NCBI RefSeq assembly: GCF_027922305.1
Contig: NZ_BSFK01000016.1
Location: 124,001 to 188,000, forward strand
DNA from: Methylopila jiangsuensis
Lineage (GTDB): Bacteria; Pseudomonadota; Alphaproteobacteria; Rhizobiales; Methylopilaceae
Direction of reading: 5' to 3'
DNA: 64,000 nucleotides
Made by a program: the position numbers and the translations under genes. A model generated the notes under the pieces. The model had not been told where the DNA came from. It saw only the letters and a list, made by a program, of their open reading frames with translations, and made no database searches. Of the stretch, positions 1 to 8,923 are shown piece after piece. Position 1 is the stretch's first letter. Every line of letters starts with the position of its first letter.

Positions 1-480
1 GCCACCGTCGCCGACTGGTCCAACCATCTGACCACCATCTTTCCCGAGGTCCGGCTCAAGCGCTATCTGGAGATGCGCGGCGCGGACTCCGGCCCCACGG
101 GCCGCATCTGCGCGCTGCCGTCCTACTGGGTCGGCCTGCTCTACGACGCGGCCAATCTGGACGCGGCCTGGGAGATCGTGAAGGGCTGGAGCGCGGAGGA
201 GCGGCAGCGCCTGCGCGACGACGTTCCGCGCCTCGGCCTGAAGGCGGAGATCGCCGGCCGCAGCGTGCTGGATCTCGCCCGCGAGACGGTGGCGCTCGCC
301 TCCGACGGCCTCGCCCGCCGCGGCCGCGCCAACCTCATGGGCGACGACGAGCGCATCCACATCGCGCCGCTGCTGCGGGTGGTGGAGGAGGAGCGCACGC
401 TGGCCGAGACCCTGCTCGGCAAGTACCACGGCGCCTGGGGCGAAAGCGTCGATCCGGCGTTCCGGGAGATGGCGTACTGA
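1..480 (+). CDS. gshA: Glutamate-cysteine ligase, C-terminal part (5' end outside window)
   Basis: The reading frame is open from base 1 and ends in TGA at 478-480, leaving about 159 C-terminal residues. The stretch TIFPEVRLKRYLEMRGAD and the following GRICALPSYWVGLLYD match the plant/alphaproteobacterial class of glutamate-cysteine ligase, which makes gamma-glutamylcysteine, the first step of glutathione synthesis in the cytosol. The RGAD segment lies in the substrate-binding part of that family. The gene is complete at its 3' end and converges on the siderophore-reductase gene on the other strand with a gap of about 54 bp. The family call is confident; the start and catalytic N-terminal half cannot be judged here. 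Confidence 0.9.
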   Translation, partial: ATVADWSNHLTTIFPEVRLKRYLEMRGADSGPTGRICALPSYWVGLLYDAANLDAAWEIVKGWSAEERQRLRDDVPRLGLKAEIAGRSVLDLARETVALASDGLARRGRANLMGDDERIHIAPLLRVVEEERTLAETLLGKYHGAWGESVDPAFREMAY

Positions 481-534
481 AACGCCCCAGGTTTCGAAAG
501 GCCGAAGATTAGCCGGCTTCTCGCGTTCAGGCGG

Positions 535-1635
535 TCAGCCCGCGATCGCCCGGAGCAGGGAGCCGAGAGCGCCGTCCTCCTCCCCCGCCACGCCGCGGCG
601 CCAGTAGGAGACGATCAGGCGCTCGGCCTTGCCCCAGCCGTCCCGCCGCGCCTGAGCGAGCATCGCCCTGAACACGGCATGCTCGGCGGCCGCCCAGAAG
701 AAGCGCGAGCTTCCGGCCGGCGGCGGGACGACGTCGCGCACGGCTTGCGCGAGCGGCGCGTCGCGGCCGCGGGTGAGCCAGCGCAGCTCCACGCCGGCGG
801 GTTTCGCGATCTCCTGCCGGTCGGCGGCGTCGGCGAGTTCGATCACGGCGACGCCCCGCGTCCCGGAACGGGCGTTTTCCAGAATGCGGGCGATGGCGGG
901 CAGCGCGGTCTCGTCCCCCGCCAGCAGCAGCCAGTCCGCCGGGGGCGCCGCGCGTCCGCCGGGACCGACGAGTCCCACCTGGTCGCCGACCTGCGCCTCG
1001 GCGCCCCAGCGCGCGCCGGGCCCCGGATCGCCATGCAGCGCGAAGTCCACGTCCAGCGTTCCAGCGCCAAGATCGTAGCTCCGGACCGTGTATTTGCGCA
1101 CCTCCGGCCGGCCCGGTCCGCTGGGCCAGCGGAAGCCGCCGTCGGGTCCGAAGGCGGGCCATTCCGGTGGCCTTCCTGCGGGCGGGACCAGCAGCTTCAC
1201 ATGAAGGTCGTTGGGGCTGGTGAACCGCAGCGGATTGGGACAGCGCAGCGTGACCCGGCGGAATCCGGGCGACAGGAGGCATGCGCCGACCACGGTGGCC
1301 AGCCGGAAATTCGGCGGCCTCTCCGGCCTGGGCGCCGCGTCGCCGGTCCAGACCAGAGGACCGGCCGCCCGGCCCGCAAACTCCTCCACATGCTCCTCGA
1401 TCTCCTGCTGAAGCTCGAACAGCAGGTCGGCGTCCTCGGCCTCGGCCGTGATCCGCAGATGGTCGCCGGTCGCCTCGAACCGGCCGCGGGCGAACGGAAA
1501 GGCGATCTCCTCCGCGCCTCCCTCGCGCCGGCGGCGGGCGCCGTGGCCCTCCAGATGGGCGCAGATCGGCTCCACGTAACGCCCGGCGTCCGGCAGGCGG
1601 ATCGCCGCCTCCGCGCGCAGCCGGCCGGGGCTCAC
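535..1635 (-). CDS. DUF2218-SIP fusion, siderophore-interacting FAD reductase (366 aa)
   Basis: This is a cytosolic flavin reductase expected to release iron from imported ferric siderophore using NAD(P)H. Residues about 1-90 look like a DUF2218 domain. Residues about 105-366 are a SIP/ViuB ferredoxin-reductase-like module with the flavin-binding RKYTVRSYD motif, GPGARW, LAGDETALPAIARIL and the C-terminal YWRRG. The open frame runs much further upstream, but the GTG at 1635 is chosen because it overlaps the stop of the upstream binding-protein gene in a GTGA junction, and because the protein then starts directly at DUF2218. It is the last gene of the fecI-fecR-receptor-binding protein-SIP operon. 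A close relative lies at 8924-10006. Confidence 0.87.
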   Translation of the reverse strand: MSPGRLRAEAAIRLPDAGRYVEPICAHLEGHGARRRREGGAEEIAFPFARGRFEATGDHLRITAEAEDADLLFELQQEIEEHVEEFAGRAAGPLVWTGDAAPRPERPPNFRLATVVGACLLSPGFRRVTLRCPNPLRFTSPNDLHVKLLVPPAGRPPEWPAFGPDGGFRWPSGPGRPEVRKYTVRSYDLGAGTLDVDFALHGDPGPGARWGAEAQVGDQVGLVGPGGRAAPPADWLLLAGDETALPAIARILENARSGTRGVAVIELADAADRQEIAKPAGVELRWLTRGRDAPLAQAVRDVVPPPAGSSRFFWAAAEHAVFRAMLAQARRDGWGKAERLIVSYWRRGVAGEEDGALGSLLRAIAG

Positions 1636-2729
1636 GGCCGCGCCTCCACCCACAGCGCGCCGGTGACGGGGAAGGCGGAGAACTCGGCGTTGATGCGGTC
1701 GAGCATGGCCTGCGGGGAGAGGTCGCCGAACAGGTCCGGGCGGATCCAGCGGGCGAGCGCCTCCAGCGCCACCAGATTGAGCGCGGAGCGGGCGAGATCG
1801 TGCCACAGGCCATAGGCGCGGCCGTGGCGGATGGCGGGGATTTCGGACAGGCCCGGCCGGGCGAGCGCCCTGGCGAGCGAGGCCCGCGCCTCGTCCACGG
1901 TGCGGCGGGGGCCCAGCACCAGCCCGCCGCGGGCCGCGAGATAGGCGCCGCCGGTGCCCACATAGATCTGCGGCTCGGCGGCGAGCACATGTTCCAGCGA
2001 GAGCTGTCCGGCCATGCCGGCGATGACGTCCTCGCCGATGTTGCGGCCTCCGGCCGCGTCCACCAGATCGCCGATGCTCTGGCCGCGGCCGGGCGACATA
2101 CAGCACGGGCCTGCGCCCGCATGGGCCTCCAGCAGCACCGGCGGACGCGGGCCGCCGGCCTTGGCCAGCCGGTCGCGGATCGCCCCGCTGCGCGCCCGGA
2201 AGAAGGAGAGGTAGGCGTCGGCCTGCGCGTCCCGGCCGATGAGCCGGCCGAGCAGCGCGAGCCCCTGCGCGCCGTCGCGTAAGGACGGCGAGGGCTGCAG
2301 CACCGCCACCGCGATCCCCGCCCGCTCCAGCGCCGCGACGCCGGCGGCGTGGGAGGCGAAATAGGGGCTGAGCACCACCAGATCGGGGGAGAGCGCGATC
2401 AGCTTCTCGATCGGCAGCGCGTCCGGGGAGGACGCGCCGAGCTTCGGGACCGCGGCGAGGCGGGGGTCCGCGGCCTCGAGCGTCGCCAGCGTGTCGGCGT
2501 CGAGCCAGGTGGCGTTCCAGCCGGCGAGCAGCTCCACCGGCCGGTCGTGGATCAGCCCCAGCGCGATCAGGTCGATCCCGTCCGAGAGGACGAGGCGGCG
2601 GGCCGGCCGGTCCAGCGTCACCGTCCGGCCCGCCTGATCCACCACGGAGATCGCCGCCGCCCGCGCCCGCGCCGGAACCCCGAGGGCGCCAAGCGCGAGC
2701 GAACCGAGCAGGACCTCCCGCCGCCTCAC
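1632..2729 (-). CDS. Iron-siderophore ABC transporter substrate-binding protein, Tat signal (365 aa)
   Basis: Periplasmic binding protein of the FepB/BtuF type that passes ferric siderophore from the outer-membrane receptor to an inner-membrane permease. The N-terminus has a triple-arginine Tat-like motif (RRREVLLG) and an Ala-rich cleavage region near residue 25. VVDQAGRTVTLDRPARRLVLSDG is the usual start of the mature domain; NIGEDVIAG and QLSLEHVLAAEPQIYVGTGG follow in the C-lobe. It overlaps the receptor stop by 4 bp (ATGA) and the SIP start by 4 bp, so the three genes look translationally coupled. No permease or ATPase belongs to this operon; the nearest pair is at 6977-8829, just upstream of fecI. 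Confidence 0.88.
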   Translation of the reverse strand: MRRREVLLGSLALGALGVPARARAAAISVVDQAGRTVTLDRPARRLVLSDGIDLIALGLIHDRPVELLAGWNATWLDADTLATLEAADPRLAAVPKLGASSPDALPIEKLIALSPDLVVLSPYFASHAAGVAALERAGIAVAVLQPSPSLRDGAQGLALLGRLIGRDAQADAYLSFFRARSGAIRDRLAKAGGPRPPVLLEAHAGAGPCCMSPGRGQSIGDLVDAAGGRNIGEDVIAGMAGQLSLEHVLAAEPQIYVGTGGAYLAARGGLVLGPRRTVDEARASLARALARPGLSEIPAIRHGRAYGLWHDLARSALNLVALEALARWIRPDLFGDLSPQAMLDRINAEFSAFPVTGALWVEARP

Positions 2730-5242
2730 CAGCGGTAGCGGGCCGTGGCCAGCACCATGCGGCCCTCGCCGAAGGTGCAGGAGCCGAAGCCGTTGCAGGC
2801 GGCGATGTAGTCCTTGTCGAACAGGTTCTTGGCGTTGACCGTCACGCTGAAGCCGTCAAGCCGCGGATTGCGCTTGCCGAAGTCGTAGGTGACGGCGGCG
2901 TCCACGAGGGTGAAGCCGGGCACCTTTGAGGGCTTGCGGATATAGCCAGGTTCGTTCCACACGTTCGACGCCGTGCCGAAGGTTGAACTGATGTATCGGA
3001 CGCCGCCGCCAACGGTCAGGCCGTTGAGCGCGTTCGACGGCTGGAAGGCGTAGTCGGCCCAGATCGTCGCCGTGTGCTCGGGCACGGCGACAGGACGCTT
3101 GCCCTTGTGCGAGATTACATCATCGTCCTTTAGCGTGGTGCTTTCGGAGGTCTCAAGCACCTTCATGTCGGTGTAGGCGTAGCTTGCAGTCAGATTGAGC
3201 CCTTCGGCGAGGCTTGCCTTACCCTCGACCTCGAAACCCCGTGATCGCACTTCACCGTCAACCCGATACACGGTGTCCGTTCCCACCAGGGCCGAGCTCA
3301 CGACATTCTCCTTGTGAATGTCGAACGCGGCCACCGTGATGAAGGCGTTGTAGCCAGTCGGCTGATACTTGAAGCCTGCTTCCCACTGGTTGCCCGTGGT
3401 CGGCTTGTAGGGACCCTGATCCGAGGCTGTAGCGAGCGTCGGCTCGAACGAGGTCGAATAGCTGACGTAAGGCGACAGACCGTTGTCGAACAGATAGACG
3501 AGGCCCGCCCGGCCGGTCCATGCCGCGTCCTTCGCCCGAATGTCGCTACGGACGAAGTCCGTCGCGATGATCGTTTGCTTCGTGTGGATATTGGACCAGT
3601 CGCGCCGGCCCGACAGCCACAGCCGCCACTTGTCGAAGGCGATCTGGTCCTGCGCGTAGACGCCGACCTGCTCGATCTCGTTGGTGTTGCGAACGATCGG
3701 CTTCGGCTTGACGAACGACATATTGTTGTTGGGGTCAAAGATATCGATAGGATCTATGGACGACCAACCGTAATCCCAAGGTCCATCCATCCACTGGTAA
3801 TCGAGGCCGACCAGCGTCGTGTGCGAGAACGGACCGGTCTCGAACTTCGTTTCGAGCTGATTGTCGATCGCGAAATTGTCTACGTCATGTTTCGAGATCG
3901 TGGGGGTGCGATAGAGTGTCTTATTGTCATCCGCGAGCTGGAAGAAATCGACGCTCTTGAACGTGTCCTTGATCTTGCCGTAGCGGGCGTTGGAGCGGAA
4001 GGTCAGGCTGTCGTTGAACTCATGCTCGAACTGGGCGCTGACCCAGGCTTCGGTGCGGTCGAAGCGGTTCCAGTTCTTGTCGCCCTGGAAGAAGCTGTTG
4101 GACAGCTTGCCGTGGCCGGGGACGCCCAGGATCGTGCCGCGGGGGGAGACGAAGCCGGCGTCGGAGGTGTGCGGGTCGTGCTGGTAGGCCGCCTGCACGG
4201 TGAGCGTGGTCTGGTCGTCCGGCCGCCAGGTGAAGGACGGCGCCAGCAGGATGCGCTGGTCCTTCTGGTAGTCGATCTGGGTCTCGGCCAGCCGGCCGAG
4301 CGCGATCATGCGGTAGGTGAGCGTCCCGGCGTCGTCGACCTTGCCGCCCACGTCCACGCCGGTCTCCAGATAGGCGTGCTCGCCGACGCGGGCGAAGACC
4401 TCGTTCACCGGCGTGTCGGTGGGGCGCTTGCTGACCAGGTTGACGAAGCCGCCGGGCTGGGCGCGGCCGTAGAGCACCGAGGACGGGCCGCGGAACACCT
4501 CCACGCGCTCCAGCAGGAACGGGTCGATCTGCACCGCGGTGCGGGCGGGGAAGTTCCAGCGCAGGCCGTCGTGATAGGAGGCGTAGCTGGCGTCGGCGGA
4601 GAAGCCGCCGAAGCCGCGCAGGAACACCGGGTCGAACCGCCGGCTCTGCAGGCCCGCGGTGCCGGCCACCACGCCCGCGGTGTAGCGCAGCGCCTCGCCC
4701 ACCGTGGTGGCGCCTTGGGCGTCCATCTGGTCGCGGGGGATGACGGAGATCGACTGCGGCGTCTCGATCAGCGCCGCGTCGGTCTTGGAGGCGGTGGCGG
4801 AGCGCTTCGCCACGAAGCCGTTCACCGGGCCGGTGGCGGTCTCGCCCTCGCCGGCGACCGAGAGCGGCGGCAGCTCCACCGTCTCCTCCAGCGCCACCGG
4901 CGCGGCGTCCGCCGCCGGGTTGAAGATCGAGACCGTGCCCTCGTTCACGAAGCGGTAGGCGTAGCCGGTGCCGGAGAGCATGCGTCCCAGCGCCTCGCGC
5001 GCGGTCATCTCGCCCTTGACCGGCTTGGTGCTGGCGGTGATGGGGCGGTTCTCGCGGAACACCACTGCGAGGCCCATGGCCCGGCCGAGTTCGTTCAGCG
5101 CCTGCGGGGCGGCTTTCGCGGCGATGTCGATCCGCACCCGCCGCGCGTCCGCCGGATCGGCCCCCGCCGTCCCCACCGCCGCCGCCAGCGCACCGGCTGC
5201 AAGGCCCGCGCGCCACACGCTCTTCATCGCCATTTTGAACAT
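2726..5242 (-). CDS. TonB-dependent siderophore receptor with STN signalling domain (838 aa)
   Basis: Outer-membrane ferric-siderophore receptor of the FpvA/FecA class. After a signal peptide (about 1-28) there is a secretin/TonB N-terminal (STN) domain at about 36-108 (IDIAAKAAPQALNELGRAMG, later KGEMTAREALGRMLSGTGY). This domain contacts the anti-sigma factor in the periplasm. The plug follows (ETPQSISVIPRD, VEVFRGPSSVLYGRAQPGG) and then a beta-barrel ending in the terminal aromatic signature ARYRW. The STN domain, with fecR and fecI directly upstream, makes a complete cell-surface signalling circuit. The central part of the gene (about 3100-3950) is visibly less GC-rich than its ends, possibly reflecting variable barrel loops or recombination. 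Confidence 0.93.
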   Translation of the reverse strand: MFKMAMKSVWRAGLAAGALAAAVGTAGADPADARRVRIDIAAKAAPQALNELGRAMGLAVVFRENRPITASTKPVKGEMTAREALGRMLSGTGYAYRFVNEGTVSIFNPAADAAPVALEETVELPPLSVAGEGETATGPVNGFVAKRSATASKTDAALIETPQSISVIPRDQMDAQGATTVGEALRYTAGVVAGTAGLQSRRFDPVFLRGFGGFSADASYASYHDGLRWNFPARTAVQIDPFLLERVEVFRGPSSVLYGRAQPGGFVNLVSKRPTDTPVNEVFARVGEHAYLETGVDVGGKVDDAGTLTYRMIALGRLAETQIDYQKDQRILLAPSFTWRPDDQTTLTVQAAYQHDPHTSDAGFVSPRGTILGVPGHGKLSNSFFQGDKNWNRFDRTEAWVSAQFEHEFNDSLTFRSNARYGKIKDTFKSVDFFQLADDNKTLYRTPTISKHDVDNFAIDNQLETKFETGPFSHTTLVGLDYQWMDGPWDYGWSSIDPIDIFDPNNNMSFVKPKPIVRNTNEIEQVGVYAQDQIAFDKWRLWLSGRRDWSNIHTKQTIIATDFVRSDIRAKDAAWTGRAGLVYLFDNGLSPYVSYSTSFEPTLATASDQGPYKPTTGNQWEAGFKYQPTGYNAFITVAAFDIHKENVVSSALVGTDTVYRVDGEVRSRGFEVEGKASLAEGLNLTASYAYTDMKVLETSESTTLKDDDVISHKGKRPVAVPEHTATIWADYAFQPSNALNGLTVGGGVRYISSTFGTASNVWNEPGYIRKPSKVPGFTLVDAAVTYDFGKRNPRLDGFSVTVNAKNLFDKDYIAACNGFGSCTFGEGRMVLATARYRW

Positions 5243-5331
5243 CCCCGTAACGCGCCCGCCGGCGTCTGGCGGGTCTCATGGGGATGACGGCCGCCACGCG
5301 CGTTCACTGAACCGCCGCGGACGGATTTTTT

Positions 5332-6309
5332 TCAGCGCCGGAGAACGACCAGCCGTCCGGCGAGGGCGGTGACGCGGAAGCCCACGCTCGCCCGCAGCGA
5401 TTCCAGCGCGGCGTCGGGCTTAGCGAGGTCGAGCGTGCCGGTGATGCGCTCGTCGGCGAGGTCGGCGGAGGCCACCACCACCCGGCCGGGCCGGTAGCGC
5501 TCGATCTCCCGCGCCACGTCGGCGAGCCGCATGCGGTAGAACACGAAGCGCCCGCCGCGCCAGGCGAGCGCGCCGTCCACATCCGCCGGCGCCGCGCGGC
5601 CGACGCCTGCGGGACCGAAGGCGACCGCCTCGCCGGGCGCGAGCCGCGCTTCGCCGCCGGCGCGCCCGCGCACCGCCACCGCGCCGTGGGCCAGAGTCAC
5701 TGTCCCGCCCGTCTCCAGCAGCCGCACCTCGAAGCCGGTGCCGAGCACCCGCGTCTCGGCACCGTCCGCCTCCACCACGAAGGGCGCGGCGGCGGGCTTC
5801 ACCTCGAAATAGGCGGCGCCCCGCAGCAGCCGCACCCGGCGCCCGGCGCCGAAGTCCTCGTCCAGCGCGCTGTCGGCGTCGAGCAGCGCGCTGGAGCCGT
5901 CGGCGAGCGTCACCAGCCGCCGCTCGCCCCGGGGCGCCACATGATCCGCGACGAGGTCCTGCATCAGATGCGGCCGCTCCAGCCACAGCCCGCCCGCAAG
6001 CGCCGCGCCAAGCGCGAGGCAGGCGACGACGAGGCCTTTGGGCGGCCTGGCCCCCTTGGCCGCGTCGATGCGCCGGAGCGCGTCGCGCACATCCGCCTCG
6101 TCCCTGGCGGCGAGCCGCGCCGCGGGCCCCTGCGCGTCGCGCCAGGCCCCCTCCACCGCCAGCCACGCCGCCTCATGCTCCGGACTTTGGCTGCGGAAGC
6201 TCTCGGCCGCGCGCCGGCGGCGGGGCGTCTCGCGATCCTTGAGGCGCACGAACAGCGCGCGCGCCGCGTCGCGCAGGGTGAGGTCGGAATCGTCGGCGGA
6301 AGAGGTCAT
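5332..6309 (-). CDS. fecR: FecR-type anti-sigma factor / sigma regulator (about 325 aa)
   Basis: Inner-membrane regulator that relays siderophore occupancy of the STN receptor to the ECF sigma factor. The cytoplasmic N-terminus (AARALFVRLKDRETPRRRRAAESFRSQSPEHEAAWLAVEGAWRD) matches the DUF4880 sigma-binding part. One hydrophobic helix (KGLVVACLALGAALAGGLWL) lies around residue 90. The periplasmic FecR domain has RLVTLADGSSALLDADSALDEDF and VRLLRGAAYFEV, and a C-terminal STN-like segment ends the protein. The ATG at 6309 gives the usual family start. An in-frame ATG at 6354, 24 bp after the fecI stop, would add 15 atypical residues, and neither has a strong ribosome-binding site. Confidence 0.88.
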   Translation of the reverse strand: MTSSADDSDLTLRDAARALFVRLKDRETPRRRRAAESFRSQSPEHEAAWLAVEGAWRDAQGPAARLAARDEADVRDALRRIDAAKGARPPKGLVVACLALGAALAGGLWLERPHLMQDLVADHVAPRGERRLVTLADGSSALLDADSALDEDFGAGRRVRLLRGAAYFEVKPAAAPFVVEADGAETRVLGTGFEVRLLETGGTVTLAHGAVAVRGRAGGEARLAPGEAVAFGPAGVGRAAPADVDGALAWRGGRFVFYRMRLADVAREIERYRPGRVVVASADLADERITGTLDLAKPDAALESLRASVGFRVTALAGRLVVLRR

Positions 6310-6378
6310 GGGCGGTCGGGTCGCGAAAGGCGGCGCGCCCAAGACGTGCGCCATGGGAGACGTTTCGGCAAGGGCCGT

Positions 6379-6906
6379 TCAGTCGCGCGGCAGCGCGCGC
6401 TCGCAGACGGAGAGCGCCCTGGCCATGTGCTTGGCCACCGCGCGCTCGGACAGGCCGAGGCCGCCCGCGATCTCCACGAAGGTGCGGCCATGAATGCGGT
6501 TGAGCAGGAAGATCAGCCGGGTGCGCGACGGCAGCGCCTCCAGCGCGCGCTCCACCGTCTCCAGCGCCTCGCGCGAGGCCATGGCGTCGTATGGCGTCGG
6601 CGGCGACGTCGGGATCGCAAGCTCGGCGAGGTCGCGCACCGCGTCCCGCCGCACCGTCTTGGCCCGCGCATGGTCGATGGCGGCGTTGCGGGCGACCTTG
6701 TGCAGATAGGCGGGCGTGAGCCGGGCGGCGTCGATCGCCTTCTCCCACAGCTTCAGGAACGCCTCCTGCACCACGTCGCGGGCGCCCGCGCCATGGCCCA
6801 GCCGGCGGCGCACCGCCCGCTCCAACTGGTCGCTGTGTTCGGCGTAGAGCTGGCCGAACGCTTCGGCCCGCCCGGAGAGGTCGGAACCCATTCTGCGAGG
6901 CGCCAT
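6379..6906 (-). CDS. fecI: FecI-like ECF RNA polymerase sigma factor (175 aa)
   Basis: ECF sigma factor of the iron-starvation group. Sigma region 2 is seen as FGQLYAEHSDQLERAVRRRLG and ARDVVQEAFLKLWE. Region 4 is LEALPSRTRLIFLLNRIHGRTFVEIAGGLGLSERAVAKHMARAL. It heads the minus-strand operon fecI-fecR-receptor-binding protein-SIP and should drive the receptor promoter when FecR releases it. The leader upstream is short and AT-rich and shares a 9-mer with the promoter of the second receptor at 13352. The start at 6906 is the first ATG; an alternative ATG at 6891 cannot be excluded because neither has a clear Shine-Dalgarno. Confidence 0.92.
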   Translation of the reverse strand: MAPRRMGSDLSGRAEAFGQLYAEHSDQLERAVRRRLGHGAGARDVVQEAFLKLWEKAIDAARLTPAYLHKVARNAAIDHARAKTVRRDAVRDLAELAIPTSPPTPYDAMASREALETVERALEALPSRTRLIFLLNRIHGRTFVEIAGGLGLSERAVAKHMARALSVCERALPRD

Positions 6907-6985
6907 GTCACGAGGAGGAGAACCTCACTATGCCGTGACAAGAAATATCGTGCAATATCAATATTTTATAGTCATTCTAAGCTGC
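6907..6985 (-). promoter_or_regulatory. AT-rich fecI promoter with candidate iron-responsive sites
   Basis: Between fecI and the 3' end of the ATPase gene lies a short AT-rich block in a GC-rich setting. On the minus strand it contains TTAGAATGACTATAA. The first half (TTAGAAT) resembles one arm of the ICE/Irr-type element known from rhizobia; the second arm matches only in part. The + strand reading TGCAATATC at 6951-6959 recurs at 13401-13409, in front of the second receptor, at nearly the same distance from the start codon (about 45-49 bp). The regulator is not identified; Fur, Irr or RirA are all possible. Similarity to known boxes is partial. Confidence 0.4.
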
Positions 6986-7768
6986 GCCGCCGATCAGGCC
7001 GTCCACGATCACCTGCAGCCGTCCGCGGGAGCAGCGCTCTACCCGCGCCTCCACGCCATAGACCGTGGCGAGCGTCCCGGGCGTCAGGGCCTCGTCCGGG
7101 CGGCCGAAGGCGTGCAGCCGCCCCTCGGACAGCACCACCATGCGGTCGGCCCATGAGGCCGCGAGCGCGAGGTCGTGCAGCACCGCCACCACGATGCGGC
7201 CTTCGCGGGCGTAAGCGCGCGCCAGCGCCATGACCTGATGCTGGCGCGCCAGATCGAGCGCGCTGGTGGGCTCGTCCAGCAGCAGCAGGCGCGGCCTCCG
7301 CGCCACCGCCTGGGCGAGGCTCGCGATCTGCCGCTGGCCGCCGGAGAGCTCGGCGAAGGTCTTCAGCGCCAGCGGCCCCACCTCGAGGCTGTCGAGCGCC
7401 GCCACCGCCCGCTCCTCCAGCGCGCCGTGTCCCGCCGGCGCGGCGCCGGCGCGCAGCGCCGCCATCATGCCCTCCAGCACGGTCAGGTCGCTGGAGGAGG
7501 GCAGCGTCTGCGGCATGAATCCGACCAGCTCCGCGCGCTTTCCCCGCGACAGCGCCCGCAGGTCCACGTCGCCGAGGCGGATGCTTCCCTCGGCCGGAAC
7601 CAGCCCCGCCAGCGCCTTGAGGATGGTGGATTTGCCGGCGGCGTTGGGGCCGACCAGCGCCGTCACCTCGCCGGGCGCGAGCGGCGGCAGGGTGAGGTCG
7701 CGGGCGACCATGCGCCGGCCGTAGCCGACGGCGAGGCCGGAGACGAGAAGCGCGCCCGCCTCCGTCAT
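6977..7768 (-). CDS. Iron-siderophore ABC transporter ATPase, FecE/FepC type (263 aa)
   Basis: Cytoplasmic ATPase of the siderophore importer. It has Walker A GPNAAGKST, Q-loop VGFMPQ, ABC signature LSGGQRQ, Walker B RLLLLDEPTSALD and the H-loop VLHDLALAASWADR. FecE-type ATPases normally have about 255-265 residues, so the gene is full length. The ATG at 7768 overlaps the permease stop (ATGA) and fits the family start (LLVSGLAVGYGRR). It is the last gene of the distal iron operon and the only siderophore-type ATPase in the window, so it probably serves both binding proteins. Confidence 0.93.
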   Translation of the reverse strand: MTEAGALLVSGLAVGYGRRMVARDLTLPPLAPGEVTALVGPNAAGKSTILKALAGLVPAEGSIRLGDVDLRALSRGKRAELVGFMPQTLPSSSDLTVLEGMMAALRAGAAPAGHGALEERAVAALDSLEVGPLALKTFAELSGGQRQIASLAQAVARRPRLLLLDEPTSALDLARQHQVMALARAYAREGRIVVAVLHDLALAASWADRMVVLSEGRLHAFGRPDEALTPGTLATVYGVEARVERCSRGRLQVIVDGLIGGAA

Positions 7769-8829
7769 CGCCGGCCCCGGCGGAGGATCAGCGCCACGAA
7801 CACCGGCAGCCCCACCAGCGCCGTCACCAGACCGATGGGCAGGATGACGCCCGGCACGACCATCTTGCTGAGCACGGAGGCCAGCGACATGGCGAGCGCG
7901 CCGCACAGGGCGCTTGCGGGCAGCAGGTAGCGGTGGTCCTCGCCCACCAGCATGCGGGCCACATGCGGCCCCACCAGCCCCACGAAGCCGACGACGCCCA
8001 CGAAGGCCACGGCGCAGGCCGCGAGCAGGCTGACCCGCGCCAGCGCCGCGAAGCGGAGCCGGGCCACGTCCACGCCGAAGCTGCGGGCGCGCTCGTCGCC
8101 GAGCCTGAGCGCCGTCAGCCGCCAGGAGGCGGCGAAGGAGAACGGCGCCACCAGCGCCAGCGCCGCCGCCAGCAGGCCGACGGTGGTCATGCTGGCGCGG
8201 GACAGGCTGCCCATGCTCCAGAACACCAGCTGCTGCAGGCTGTCGGCGGTGGCGACGAACTGCACCAGCGCCAGCAGGGACTGGGCCGCGAAGCCGAGCG
8301 CGATGCCGAACAGCACCAGCGTGTCCGGCCCCGCGCCGCTGACCCGCGACAGCAGCAGGAGCAGCAGCAGCGAGCCGAGCGCGAACAGGAAGGCGTTCGC
8401 GGGCACGGCGAATTCCGCCGGAACGCCGAAGGCCGAGATCCCCAGCACGATGGCGAGCGCCGCGCCCAGCGCCGCCGCCGCCGACACGCCGAGCGTGAAC
8501 GGCTCCGCCAGCGGGTTGCCCAGCACGGTCTGCATCTCGGCGCCGGCGAGCGCCAGCGCCGCGCCCACCAGCAGCGCCATCAGGGCCGCGGGCAGCCGCA
8601 CCTGCCAGACGATGACCTCGAGCGAACGCGAAACCTCGCCCCAGCCGACCAGCGCCCGGAACGCGTCCGGCGCCGTCACGCTGGACGCGCCCGACCCGAT
8701 GTCGAGCAGCAGCGCCCCGAAAGCCGCCAGCGCCAGCGCCGCCGCCAGCGCCGCGCGACGCCGGGTCAGCCGGCGATAGGCGTCGAGCGTCCGGTCGCGG
8801 GCGTAAGCCGCGGCGGTTTCCTCCGGCAT
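7765..8829 (-). CDS. Iron-siderophore ABC transporter permease, FecCD family (354 aa)
   Basis: Inner-membrane permease with about ten hydrophobic segments. Family motifs include RLPAALMALLVGAALALAGAEMQTVLGNPLAEPFTLGVS (about 78-117), the typical GxxLGxxGxxxQxxxxNPLAxPxxLG-type helix, and FVGLVGPHVARMLVGEDHRYLLP near 285-310. Although the frame is open far upstream, the ATG at 8829 is preceded by GAGGGAGACGG and gives the usual length. It follows the SIP reductase gene by about 94 bp on the same strand and overlaps the ATPase by 4 bp. A single FecCD permease can form a homodimer, so one gene is enough for a complete transporter. Confidence 0.92.
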   Translation of the reverse strand: MPEETAAAYARDRTLDAYRRLTRRRAALAAALALAAFGALLLDIGSGASSVTAPDAFRALVGWGEVSRSLEVIVWQVRLPAALMALLVGAALALAGAEMQTVLGNPLAEPFTLGVSAAAALGAALAIVLGISAFGVPAEFAVPANAFLFALGSLLLLLLLSRVSGAGPDTLVLFGIALGFAAQSLLALVQFVATADSLQQLVFWSMGSLSRASMTTVGLLAAALALVAPFSFAASWRLTALRLGDERARSFGVDVARLRFAALARVSLLAACAVAFVGVVGFVGLVGPHVARMLVGEDHRYLLPASALCGALAMSLASVLSKMVVPGVILPIGLVTALVGLPVFVALILRRGRR

Positions 8830-8923
8830 GGCCGATCCGTCTCCCTCGATCCCGCATGAGCGCAGGCCGGCGCCGCCGATAGCACATCGCGCGGGGGGAC
8901 GTCCCGGCTGCACGGCGCGGGGA

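Noticed and set aside
3314-5287. Plus-strand 657-codon frame opposite the first TonB receptor
   Set aside because: Antisense shadow with no domain or RBS; the receptor on the minus strand has clear motifs throughout.
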